Assembly: GCA_015075375.1 (NCBI GenBank) | Contig: JABTUM010000001.1 | Coordinates: forward strand, 2,909,201-2,973,200 | Source: Planctomycetota bacterium | Lineage (GTDB): Bacteria; Planctomycetota; SZUA-567; H5-PLA8 | Length of the DNA stretch: 64,000 nucleotides | Direction: 5' to 3' | In this document: positions 56,221 through 64,000 of the stretch, in pieces | Position numbering within the stretch: position 1 is the first letter of the stretch | Layout: the number at the start of each line of letters is the position of its first letter | Position numbers and translations under genes: made by a program | Notes under the pieces: generated by a model | Told to the model about the DNA's origin: nothing | Databases searched by the model: none | What the model saw: only the letters and a program-made list of their open reading frames with translations

Positions 56221-59200
56221 ATGAAGCGGTTCTCGGGCTGGTTCCTGGGCTGTGCGCTGGTCCTGACGATGGGGGCTTGGGCGCTGGCTGAAAACGCGGA
56301 AGAGGCGTTCAAGCGGGCCGAGACGGCCTTCGATAAGAAGAACTATAAGGATGCGGCCGAGGCGTATGCCGCGGTCCTGAAGGCCGACCCGAAGTTCGCT
56401 CAAAAGACCCATGTGCGCCTGCGGCTGGTGGTTTGCGGTCAGCGCTTGAGCGAGTGGGACCAGGCCTTGGAGCACGGCAAGGCGCTGGCCTCCGAGGCGG
56501 CCGGGACGGTCTGGGAAGCGCGCGCGAACAACCTGCTGGCCAGCGTGTACTGGAGCATGCCGCACTGGGGTTCGAAGAAGGGCGAGGAACTGATTCGCGG
56601 GCAGCACAAGGCGGGTTACCAGTACGTGTACTTCGAGCAGGAAGACCGTGCGGCGGCAGTGAAGCACGGCGAACTGGCGCGCGAGCGTTACCTGGCGCTG
56701 CTGGCGGCGGCGGACAAGCTGAGCGCGGAAGACGCCCAGTCCATTCCTTCGGAAGCGGTCGCGAATAACTTCGAGCTTTCGGGCTACCTCGCGCAGCAGG
56801 CCCAGTGGTACGGCTACCGCAGGCACTACCGCGGCGAACAGCGCCAGATTCAGGTCCCCGGCGCGGCTCCGGAAGCGCAGGCCGATCCGCACGCCGAACT
56901 GTGGAAGCCGGTCGAGAAGTACGCGGCGGAACTGAGCGAGGCGCAGAAGGTTTTGTTCCTGCTGGGCGAGATTCCGGGCTGGGACAAGAGCGAATCGAAG
57001 GAGCCGACGGCGCTGGCCGGGTACCGGCGCGCGCTGTACGTGAAGAGCTACTGGAACTCGGCGAGCCCGAAGGAACTGGATCCGGCCCTGTTGCTGAACG
57101 AAGTCTCCGAGAAGTACGCGTCGATCGAAGTAGGCGCCGACGCTCAGTACGCGCGCGGGCTGCTGCTGGCCGAACGCGGCGAGTTCGTGGAGGCGGTCAA
57201 GGCGTTCGAGACGGTGATCGCGAAGTTTCCGAAGAGCGTCTGGGTGAAGGACGCGGCGCACCAGAAGCAGGAGATCGTGGTCGCGCGGCTGGAGCTTCAG
57301 CCGTCCGGCGCGCAGCTTCCCGGCGGCGAGACGAAGCTGACGGTGCAGTCGCGCAACCTGAAGGAGATCGAATTCACGGCGTGGCGCGTGAAGCTCGAGG
57401 ACGTGATGGCCGAACCGCGCGACGAGACGCGCGGCTACGACGATTACGTGAACTCGATCTGGCAAGGCGACCGGCTGCTGAAGCATAAGGGCGAGCAGGT
57501 GGCGGCGTGGAAGACGCCGACCACGGACAAGGACGATCACCGCTTCGTCCAGGATCCGGTGGCGATTCCGTTCAACGGCCTGGGCGCGTACCTGATCGAG
57601 GCGAAGGCCGGCGGTGTGGTGGCGCGGCAGCTTCTGGTGGTGAGCGATCTGTCGGTGGTGCGGCTTTCGGCGGCGGGTTCGCAGCGCTTCTTCGTGGCGG
57701 ACGCGATCACGGGCAAGCCGGTGGAAGGCGCCGCGCTGCTTGTCGATGAAGCATGGCACGAGAACAACGCGTACCGCCACGCGCGGGCGACGGTGGCAAG
57801 CGGCGAGCTGGGCCTGTACGAGCACCGCATCCAGCGTCCGAACAGCAGCTACGTGCAGGCTTTCGCGCATACGGGCGGCCGCTACGCGATGACGCACCAT
57901 TCGTGGGCGAACGGGCGCGGGCGCGAGGACGCGAAGTTCTACCGCGTTTATCCGACCACCGACCGCCCGGTCTACCGGCCGGGTCAGACGGTGTACTTCA
58001 AGGCCAGCGCGCGGCTATTCGAAGGCGGCGAGTATGCGCTGCCGGGCGAGATCGCGGTGCAGGTAGCGATTCAGGATCCGAAGAACAACAAGATCTACAA
58101 CCGTTCGCTGACGCTGAGCGCGCAGGGCTCGCTGGCCGACCAGCTCGTGCTGCCGGCCGAGACGCCGCTGGGCATGTACCGCATCGATATCAGCAGCCCG
58201 GCGTTGGCGAAGCAGAAGGGCGGGCGCTTCTGGGGTTCGCTGAACTTCCGCGTCGAGGAGTACAAGAAGCCGGAGTTCGAGGTATCGGTGAAGCCGGAAG
58301 CGACGCAGGCGAAGATGGGCGAACCGGTGAAGGCGCAGATCCAGGCGAAGTACTACTTCGGCGCGCCGGTGGCCGAAGGCACGGTGACGTACCGCGTATT
58401 CCGCACGCCTTACTATCACCGCTACACGCAGCGCGGCCGCTACGACTGGCTGTACGGCGAAGGCTACGGCAAGTGCGCGTACCCGCTGGACAGTTGGGGC
58501 GGGTACTGGCGCTGGCAGCATTACGGCCAGCAGGCGCGCGAGCTGATCTCCGAAGAGACGCGCCCACTGACGAAGGACGGGACGGCGGAAGTCGCGTTCG
58601 AGACGAAGGATCTGGCCGCGCGCTTCCCCGACCAGGACCACCGCTTCGAGATCGAAGCCGAAGTCGTCGACGCCAGCCGCCGGACGATTACGGGCAGCGG
58701 CGCGATCACGGTGACGCGCAACCAGTTCTACGTCTTCCTGAACGGCGAGCAGGGCTTCTACCGCCCCGGCGACAAGGTGAAGATCGAAGTGACCGCGCAG
58801 ACGCCCGACGGGGCGCCGGTGGCCGCCAAGGGCAAGCTGGTGGTCAGCAAGGTCGCGTACGAGGGCGAGAAGAACGAGAAGATGGTCGAGACGAAGCTGA
58901 CCGAGCGCGCGTTCGAGACGGACGCGGAAGGGCGCGGACTGATCGAAGAGACGCTGGACGAATCGGCGCAGTACAAGTTCGCGTTCGTGACCGAGGACGC
59001 CTGGAAGACGGCGATTGAGGGCACGGCGTTCGTGTGGATTCGCGCGGAAGACTTCGACGCTGGGAAGTACCGCTTCCGCGACCTGGAGGTGATCACCGAC
59101 AAGCGCAGCTACGAGGAAGGCGAGATCGCGCACTTGATGATCAACACGAACCGCCCGGACAGCCACGTGCTGCTGGTCCACGACCTCGACGGGCGGATGG

Positions 59201-62200
59201 ACAGCTTCACGGTCCTGCACCTGCCGCAGAAGTCGAAGCTGATCGATCTGAAAGTGGAGAAGAAGCACGCTCCGAATTTCTTTATCCAGGCCTTGTCGCT
59301 GCGCGACGGGCAGGTGTTCACGGAGAACCGCGAGATCTTCGTGCCGCCGGCGAAGCAGTTCCTGGACGTGAAGGTGAGTTCGAACAAGGGCAGCTACCAG
59401 CCGGGCGAGAAGGGGACGTTCAGCTTCGAGACGCGCGGGCACGACGGGCAGCCGGTGCAGGCGGAACTGGCGTTCACGCTCTTCGACAGTTCGATCCTGT
59501 ACTTCCAGCGCGAGCTGGCGCCGGAGGTGAAGACGTTCTTCTTCGGTCAGAAGCGCAACCGGCAGCTCGGCTTCGACAGCTCGCACAACGTTTCGTTCCG
59601 AGGGATCGTGGCGCAGCACGCGGCGCGCGAGGAATTCGATGGCTTGCACGGCTATCCGCCGGCGTACTGGGGCAACTGGGCCAACGACAACGAAGAGAAG
59701 CTGCGCGGATTGACGCGGGAGTCGGGCCAGCAGGCGGGCCAGGGCGGTGGCGGCGCGTTCGGTTACCGGGAGCGGAAGGAAGACCTGAAGAAAGCGGGCG
59801 AGATGCAGGAGCAGGCGGCGGCCAAGAACGCCGACGGCAAACCGGCCTTGGCCGCGGCGATGCCTGGCGCGCCGCCGGCCGAAGGCGCCGAGAATCGGCG
59901 TGGAGCCGGACGCAAGCTGCAGACCGACGAGAAGAATGCCGACCGCGAAAGCGACAAGAGCGGCGGAAGCGATCTGGTGGAAGCCGAAGTGCGCAGCAAC
60001 TTCGCGGATTCGGCGGCCTGGGCGCCCCGGCTGCTGACCGGTCCCGACGGCAAGGCCACGCTGGAAGTGACCTTCCCCGACAGCCTGACGACCTGGAAGG
60101 GCAGCACGTACGGGATGAGCGCCGCGACGCAGGTGGGTTCGGCGAGCACTTCGGTGATCACGACCAAGAACCTGCTGGTGCGCCTGCAAGCGCCGCGCTT
60201 CTTCGTCGAGCGCGACGAAGTGGTGCTGAGCGCGAACGTGCACAACTACCTCCCGACGGCCAAGAAGGTGAAGTGCGAGATTCAACTGCCCAGCGGTGTG
60301 CTGGCGTGCACGCAGCCGCTGGTGGTGGATGTCGAAGTTCCCGCGGGCGGCGAGAAGCGGCTCGACTGGACGGTCAAGGTGCTGCAGGAAGGCGCGCCGA
60401 AGGTGCTGGTCAAGGCGCTGACGGACGAAGAGAGCGACGCGATGGCGCTGACGTTCCCGGCGCTGGTGCACGGGACCGAGAAGTTCCTCGCCGATAACGG
60501 CAGCTACCGGCCGGACGCGGCGGGCGTGCGCGAAGTGAGCTTCTCGATACCGGAAGAGCGCAAGCCGGAAGCGACGGAACTGCGGGTGACGCTGAGCCCG
60601 AGTCTGGCCGGCGCGATGCTGGATGCGCTGCCGTACCTGCTCGAATACCCCTACGGCTGCGCGGAGCAGACGATGAGCCGGTTCCTGCCGGCGGTGCTGA
60701 GCCAGCAGACGCTGAAGCAACTGGGCGTGAACCTCGAGGATCTGGAGACGAAGCGGAAGCAGATCAACCCGGCGGAGCTGCAGGCGAAGTACGGCTACCT
60801 GAAGTCGCCGGTCTTCGACAGCAGCAAGCTGGCGAGCATCGTGCAGGCCGGTGCGCGGCGCTTGTACGACTTCCAAAACGGCGACGGCGGCTGGGGCTGG
60901 TGGAAGCAGGACCAGAGCAATCCGAACATGACCGCGTACGTGCTGTACGGCTTGAAGGTGGCGAAGGACGCGGGGGTGGCGGGGATGGACGAAGGGCGCC
61001 GGCAGCGCGGGCTGAAGTTCCTGCTCGGGCAGGTCGGGCGCATCCACCAAGAAAAGGAAGAGTGGTGGAGGCAGCGCTACTACGGGCTGGAGCAGGAAGC
61101 CTACGCGTCGTACGTGCTGGCGCTGGACAAGCAGAAGGACGACAAGGCGCTGAACATGATCTGGGAGCAGCGCGACAAGCTGAACGTGTACGGCAAGGCG
61201 CTCCTGGCCCTGACGCTGAACGAACTGGCCGACGAACGCAAGCAGACGGCTTACGAGAACGTGCTGCAGTATGTGAAGGAAGACAAAGAACACGGGACGG
61301 CGTGGGTCGAGACCCCGTCGACGCGCGCGTGGTACTGGTACAACAACGAGATCGAGTCGAACGCGTGGGCGCTGAAGACCGTGGCGAAGTTCGATCCGAA
61401 GGGCGAATTGGCGCCGAAGCTGACCAAGCACCTGCTGGGCAAGCGTCACGGACAGCGCTGGCACACGACCAAAGACACGGCGATCGCGATTTTCGCGCTG
61501 GCCGATTACATGGTCGCGAGCGGCGAAACCGAGCCGAACTATACGGTGACGATCGACTTCGACGGCCTGGCCCAGAAGACGGTCGCGGTGAACAAGGAAA
61601 ACTTCTTCACCTTCGACAACCAGTTCGTGATCCGCGGCGCGGACATTCCGAGCGGTGCGCGCAAGGTGACGCTGAAGAAGGACGGCCCCGGCGCTCTGTA
61701 CTACAGCGCTCAGGTGAAGTACTTCACGAAGGAAGGCGATATCAAGGCCGCCGGAAACGAGATCTCGGTGGTGCGCACGTACTACAAGCTCACGCCGAAG
61801 CAGGCGGTCAAGAAGGTCAAGAACGCGAAGGGCGAAGAGGTGGAGATCAAGGAACTGGAATGGGACCGCGCTGCGCTGGAGATGGGCGCGGTGGTGAAGA
61901 GCGGCGAGCAGGTGGAAGTGGAGCTGAAGGTGAAGGCGCCGAACGACTACGAGTACGTGATCGTGGAAGATCCGAAGGCGGCGGGTTGCGAGCCGGTGGA
62001 TCTGGTGAGCGGCGGGCGCTACGGCGACGGACTGTGCAGCAACATGGAGCTGCGCGACACGAAGGTGGTCTTCTTCATGACCTGGCTGCCGAAGGGCGAG
62101 CATACGCTGAAGTACAAGCTGCGCGCGGAGATTCCGGGCACGTTCCACGCGCTGCCGACGAGCGTGCAGACGATGTACTCTCCGGACGTGCGCGCGATCA

Positions 62201-62232
62201 GCGACGAGATGCGCCTGGGCATCAAGGATTGA
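56221..62232 (+). CDS. Alpha-2-macroglobulin-family protein with thioester motif
   Basis: A 2003-residue secreted protein. ATG 56221 has GGGGG 8 nt upstream and opens the signal peptide KRFSGWFLGCALVLTMGAWA. A TPR-like pair (about 26-60) precedes the MG domains. VYPTTDRPVYRPGQTVYFKA (MG2) and GSLNFRVEEYKKPEFEVSVK (MG3) are clear A2M marks. A low-complexity bait-like segment lies at about 1170-1255, before DSLTTWKGSTYGMSAATQVG. The thioester site is YGCAEQTMSRFLPAVL (Cys1480 to Gln1483), followed by the alpha-helical TED domain (about 1480-1780) and receptor-binding-like domains. Bacterial A2Ms trap proteases in the periplasm or outside, and this one has the reactive site intact. Most bacterial A2M genes pair with pbpC; here it pairs with HEAT-unit genes instead. 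Confidence 0.94.
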   Translation: MKRFSGWFLGCALVLTMGAWALAENAEEAFKRAETAFDKKNYKDAAEAYAAVLKADPKFAQKTHVRLRLVVCGQRLSEWDQALEHGKALASEAAGTVWEARANNLLASVYWSMPHWGSKKGEELIRGQHKAGYQYVYFEQEDRAAAVKHGELARERYLALLAAADKLSAEDAQSIPSEAVANNFELSGYLAQQAQWYGYRRHYRGEQRQIQVPGAAPEAQADPHAELWKPVEKYAAELSEAQKVLFLLGEIPGWDKSESKEPTALAGYRRALYVKSYWNSASPKELDPALLLNEVSEKYASIEVGADAQYARGLLLAERGEFVEAVKAFETVIAKFPKSVWVKDAAHQKQEIVVARLELQPSGAQLPGGETKLTVQSRNLKEIEFTAWRVKLEDVMAEPRDETRGYDDYVNSIWQGDRLLKHKGEQVAAWKTPTTDKDDHRFVQDPVAIPFNGLGAYLIEAKAGGVVARQLLVVSDLSVVRLSAAGSQRFFVADAITGKPVEGAALLVDEAWHENNAYRHARATVASGELGLYEHRIQRPNSSYVQAFAHTGGRYAMTHHSWANGRGREDAKFYRVYPTTDRPVYRPGQTVYFKASARLFEGGEYALPGEIAVQVAIQDPKNNKIYNRSLTLSAQGSLADQLVLPAETPLGMYRIDISSPALAKQKGGRFWGSLNFRVEEYKKPEFEVSVKPEATQAKMGEPVKAQIQAKYYFGAPVAEGTVTYRVFRTPYYHRYTQRGRYDWLYGEGYGKCAYPLDSWGGYWRWQHYGQQARELISEETRPLTKDGTAEVAFETKDLAARFPDQDHRFEIEAEVVDASRRTITGSGAITVTRNQFYVFLNGEQGFYRPGDKVKIEVTAQTPDGAPVAAKGKLVVSKVAYEGEKNEKMVETKLTERAFETDAEGRGLIEETLDESAQYKFAFVTEDAWKTAIEGTAFVWIRAEDFDAGKYRFRDLEVITDKRSYEEGEIAHLMINTNRPDSHVLLVHDLDGRMDSFTVLHLPQKSKLIDLKVEKKHAPNFFIQALSLRDGQVFTENREIFVPPAKQFLDVKVSSNKGSYQPGEKGTFSFETRGHDGQPVQAELAFTLFDSSILYFQRELAPEVKTFFFGQKRNRQLGFDSSHNVSFRGIVAQHAAREEFDGLHGYPPAYWGNWANDNEEKLRGLTRESGQQAGQGGGGAFGYRERKEDLKKAGEMQEQAAAKNADGKPALAAAMPGAPPAEGAENRRGAGRKLQTDEKNADRESDKSGGSDLVEAEVRSNFADSAAWAPRLLTGPDGKATLEVTFPDSLTTWKGSTYGMSAATQVGSASTSVITTKNLLVRLQAPRFFVERDEVVLSANVHNYLPTAKKVKCEIQLPSGVLACTQPLVVDVEVPAGGEKRLDWTVKVLQEGAPKVLVKALTDEESDAMALTFPALVHGTEKFLADNGSYRPDAAGVREVSFSIPEERKPEATELRVTLSPSLAGAMLDALPYLLEYPYGCAEQTMSRFLPAVLSQQTLKQLGVNLEDLETKRKQINPAELQAKYGYLKSPVFDSSKLASIVQAGARRLYDFQNGDGGWGWWKQDQSNPNMTAYVLYGLKVAKDAGVAGMDEGRRQRGLKFLLGQVGRIHQEKEEWWRQRYYGLEQEAYASYVLALDKQKDDKALNMIWEQRDKLNVYGKALLALTLNELADERKQTAYENVLQYVKEDKEHGTAWVETPSTRAWYWYNNEIESNAWALKTVAKFDPKGELAPKLTKHLLGKRHGQRWHTTKDTAIAIFALADYMVASGETEPNYTVTIDFDGLAQKTVAVNKENFFTFDNQFVIRGADIPSGARKVTLKKDGPGALYYSAQVKYFTKEGDIKAAGNEISVVRTYYKLTPKQAVKKVKNAKGEEVEIKELEWDRAALEMGAVVKSGEQVEVELKVKAPNDYEYVIVEDPKAAGCEPVDLVSGGRYGDGLCSNMELRDTKVVFFMTWLPKGEHTLKYKLRAEIPGTFHALPTSVQTMYSPDVRAISDEMRLGIKD

Positions 62233-62258
62233 GCGGCTTACGAAGAGGAACGCGCAAG

Positions 62259-63107
62259 ATGCGGAATCGCATGCTGACCGTGCTTTGCCTGTGTCTGGGA
62301 TTGAGCGGAAGCGCGTGGTGCGCCGAGCTCGATCCGCAGGAGCTGGTCAGGCAGTTGGGCTCGGATTCGTTTGAGTCTCGGGAGCGTGCGGAAAAGGAAC
62401 TGCTGCGCCAAGGCCGGACGGCGCTGGGGGAACTCCGCACGGCCGCGAAATCGGACCAGCCGGAAGTGGCCGTTCGCGCGCGGCGGCTGCTCGCGCAGAT
62501 CGATCCTCCGCTGGTGCTGGAAGTCGAAGTCGCGGGCGAGGCGCGGGCCGGTCAGCCGGCGAAATTGAAGGTGAGCCTGCTTAACACCGGCGACCGGACG
62601 GTAACGGTGGTTCCGTGCCTGGACGGAAGCACACGCGCCAAGCGCTTTCCGCATTTCGCCCGCACGATTGTGGCGCCGACGCCCGCGGGGCCGGAGGCCG
62701 TGCGGGCGGGCTGCGGTTACTGCAACGCACTCAGCGCGGCCGATTTGGTCGAGTTGAAGCCCGGCGAGCGCTTCGATCCGCTGACGCACGAGCGGAGCTT
62801 TGGATCGGACTTGGCGGAGTGGACGCCCAGCGAGGCCGGAACGCACAAGATCACCTTCTCGATCCGGTACGACGCGCCCAGCGTGGAGGGCTGGAGGCCG
62901 CCGGCCGCGCGGGAAGGCGGCGCGGAGGATTGGACGCAGCGCTTGGGCCATGTTCCGGCGCTGCGGCTCGAGAAGACGTTGACGGTGCAGGTCGCGCCCG
63001 CCGCGCCGGGCGAGGCGAATGCTGCGGCGCCCGCGCCGAAATCCACGGCACCCGTTTCGCAGCCGCCCGCGCCGCGATCGACGGCTCCTGCGCCGCAACG
63101 GCCTTGA
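62259..63107 (+). CDS. Secreted HEAT-unit protein, downstream partner of the macroglobulin gene
   Basis: A 282-residue protein with a signal peptide (RNRMLTVLCLCLGLSGSAWC). Residues 24-85 contain a HEAT-like unit (LVRQLGSDSFESRERAEKEL, RTALGELRTAAKSDQPEVAV, RARRLLAQIDP) nearly parallel to the one encoded at 54958-56052. A beta-sandwich follows (KLKVSLLNTGDRTVTVVPCL; SEAGTHKITFSIRYDA), with cysteines in AGCGYCN and CLDGS, and then a Pro/Ala-rich tail. It starts 26 bp after the macroglobulin stop, so it is likely in the same operon and could act in the same complex. No function is known. Confidence 0.82.
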   Translation: MRNRMLTVLCLCLGLSGSAWCAELDPQELVRQLGSDSFESRERAEKELLRQGRTALGELRTAAKSDQPEVAVRARRLLAQIDPPLVLEVEVAGEARAGQPAKLKVSLLNTGDRTVTVVPCLDGSTRAKRFPHFARTIVAPTPAGPEAVRAGCGYCNALSAADLVELKPGERFDPLTHERSFGSDLAEWTPSEAGTHKITFSIRYDAPSVEGWRPPAAREGGAEDWTQRLGHVPALRLEKTLTVQVAPAAPGEANAAAPAPKSTAPVSQPPAPRSTAPAPQRP

Positions 63108-63115
63108 CCTCCGGA

Positions 63116-63129
63116 CGCCCTTCGGGGCG
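63116..63129 (+). other. Small hairpin after the macroglobulin operon
   Basis: CGCCC-TTCG-GGGCG just downstream of the HEAT-unit gene, with no T-run. It may be a weak end-of-operon structure. Confidence 0.3.
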
Positions 63130-63181
63130 ATGGAGAGCGCTGGATCCCCAATGCGCGCACCTTAGAGGCATGCAGCTCGGC

Positions 63182-64000
63182 TTAGAATTTTAGAACCGCT
63201 TGCGCCCAGAAGAATTGTGCGGTTTCGCCTTGGCCCGGGGGACGCCGGGCGCCGGTGAATTCGCCGCCGTCGAACAGCGCGTAGCCCAGGTCCACGTTCA
63301 GGTGGCGGTTCACGTTCACGGTGGTACCGACGTCAAATTCGAATCCCACTTCCCGGCCTGCGCGTCCGGTCGTGTCGCGTGCCAGCACCACGCCGCCGGC
63401 GTTGCGCCAGGCGTCTTTCTCTTCGGCGAGGCGGAACCAGTAGGCTTTGGACCACACGGTCATCCCGCTGAGCGGCTGCGCTTCGAAGCCCGCCGCCACG
63501 CTGATCTGGTTGGACCAGTTGAAGAAGTCGGCATAGCCGTAATGCAGATGGTTGGTGGGGAAGAGATTGTTGAAGGTCTGATTTTCGCCGTCGGTGGGAT
63601 CCTTGTCGCCGCTGGCGTAATTGAATTCGGCCATGATGCGCGGCTTCCATGCCGGGGCAAAGGTCCAGCCGACTTCGGCGTGAGCCGCCGCCGCGCGGTG
63701 ATCGAGTTCGTCGGCGCCGACGGGCGTCTTGCCGAACTGTCCGGCGGCTTCGACTTCGTAGTCGAGCCCGCCGAAGATCCCTTTCCCGTAGGCGCGGAAG
63801 CCGAGCGTAACGATCTCCTGGTCGCGTTCTTTGATCTCGTTGGAGCGATACAGCGCGTACAGGTCGAAGCGATGCGGCTTCAAGCTCGCGTTGGTCGCAT
63901 ACAAGCCGTAAAACTCTTCGCTCGAATGCATTTCGTCGGGATGAATGGCGTCTATCTCGACCACCTTGCTGGCGAAGGCGTCGGCCGTCCAAGCCTGGTC
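63182..64000 (-). CDS. Alginate-export-type outer-membrane beta-barrel (5' end cut by window edge)
   Basis: The frame runs from the stop at 63182 to the right edge, so only the C-terminal 272 residues are present and the internal GTG at 63964 is not the start. Alternating beta-strand segments fill it: HRFDLYALYRSNEIKERDQE, GLDYEVEAAGQFGKTPVGAD, GWTFAPAWKPRIMAEFNYAS, GREVGFEFDVGTTVNVNRHL and a C-terminal FFWAQAVLKF with terminal Phe. ASGDKDPTDGENQTFNNLFP and the HLHYGYADFF motif that follows are typical of the alginate export/AlgE-like family. Such barrels export or import anionic polysaccharides or other solutes; the substrate here is unknown. Confidence 0.85.
   Translation of the reverse strand, partial: DQAWTADAFASKVVEIDAIHPDEMHSSEEFYGLYATNASLKPHRFDLYALYRSNEIKERDQEIVTLGFRAYGKGIFGGLDYEVEAAGQFGKTPVGADELDHRAAAAHAEVGWTFAPAWKPRIMAEFNYASGDKDPTDGENQTFNNLFPTNHLHYGYADFFNWSNQISVAAGFEAQPLSGMTVWSKAYWFRLAEEKDAWRNAGGVVLARDTTGRAGREVGFEFDVGTTVNVNRHLNVDLGYALFDGGEFTGARRPPGQGETAQFFWAQAVLKF

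Noticed and set aside
58015-62148. 1377-codon open frame antisense to the macroglobulin gene
   Set aside because: It is a shadow of a strongly GC-biased gene: the composition is Arg/His/Leu-rich with no domains, and the sense frame has full A2M motifs. Other long antisense frames (for example 7811-9519, 34785-36332, 39786-41732) were dropped for the same reason.

Overview
The window (about 64 kb, high GC, strong GC bias at third codon positions) is a chromosomal segment of a Gram-negative-type bacterium with an outer membrane: it carries TonB-dependent, RND and alginate-export-type barrel genes. The best guess is Planctomycetota or a close PVC-group relative. Support comes from a large Ser/Thr kinase with extracytoplasmic LamG/DUF1080-like domains, several DUF1080 proteins, sulfatase, phytanoyl-CoA dioxygenase-like and FAD-dependent oxidoreductase genes, GntR regulators with LacI-type sensor domains, and two secreted proteins starting with a HEAT-like unit common in planctomycetes. 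No rRNA, CRISPR array, insertion sequence, phage or integron was seen. One tRNA (Cys, GCA) is present.

Layout. 1-6.8 kb (minus): a truncated ABC exporter, then a probable operon of kelch-like secreted protein, GntR regulator and secreted FlgD/NHL-type propeller. 7.2-12.6 kb: the 1476-residue kinase, a small AT-rich zinc-ribbon membrane protein and a secreted DUF1080 protein. 12.7-18.8 kb: tRNA-Cys, mnmE, a gene-free AT-richer gap, a J-domain protein, the housekeeping set gmk-rpoZ-coaC, and a CDF metal exporter. 18.8-25.4 kb: sulfatase, SGNH hydrolase, nucleotidyltransferase-like protein, CAP-domain protein, D-2-hydroxyacid dehydrogenase and a xylose-isomerase-like TIM barrel. 25.5-29.1 kb: hemL, phosphomannomutase/phosphoglucomutase and a glyoxalase-II-like hydrolase.

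29.2-33.3 kb is a vitamin B12 uptake locus. A cobalamin riboswitch with its own promoter precedes a BtuB-like receptor that overlaps a TonB-like gene, and a PP-loop ATPase diverges from it. 33.4-38.0 kb holds an FAD oxidoreductase, an M14-type peptidase and a PhyH-type dioxygenase, preceded by a 12-bp direct repeat that resembles sequence upstream of the kelch-gntR operon. 38.3-43.4 kb is a tetR-MFP-RND efflux operon with overlapping genes. 43.4-50.5 kb has a zinc-ribbon/DUF1080 membrane protein, a STAS protein, accD, rpe, gap, a small unknown protein, a DapA-family enzyme and a small membrane protein. 50.8-64 kb has glycogen phosphorylase, small secreted and membrane proteins, a 2003-residue alpha-2-macroglobulin with an intact thioester motif, flanked by two HEAT-unit proteins, and a truncated alginate-export-type barrel.

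Most interesting: (i) a candidate two-locus GntR regulon built on GGTGTATA motifs; (ii) an apparently undescribed 'RFEGL' helical module shared by the kinase and the zinc-ribbon/DUF1080 protein, which have the same overall architecture; (iii) mutually exclusive hairpins in the B12 leader; (iv) the alpha-2-macroglobulin/HEAT cluster. All assignments come from reading the sequence; no database search was run.
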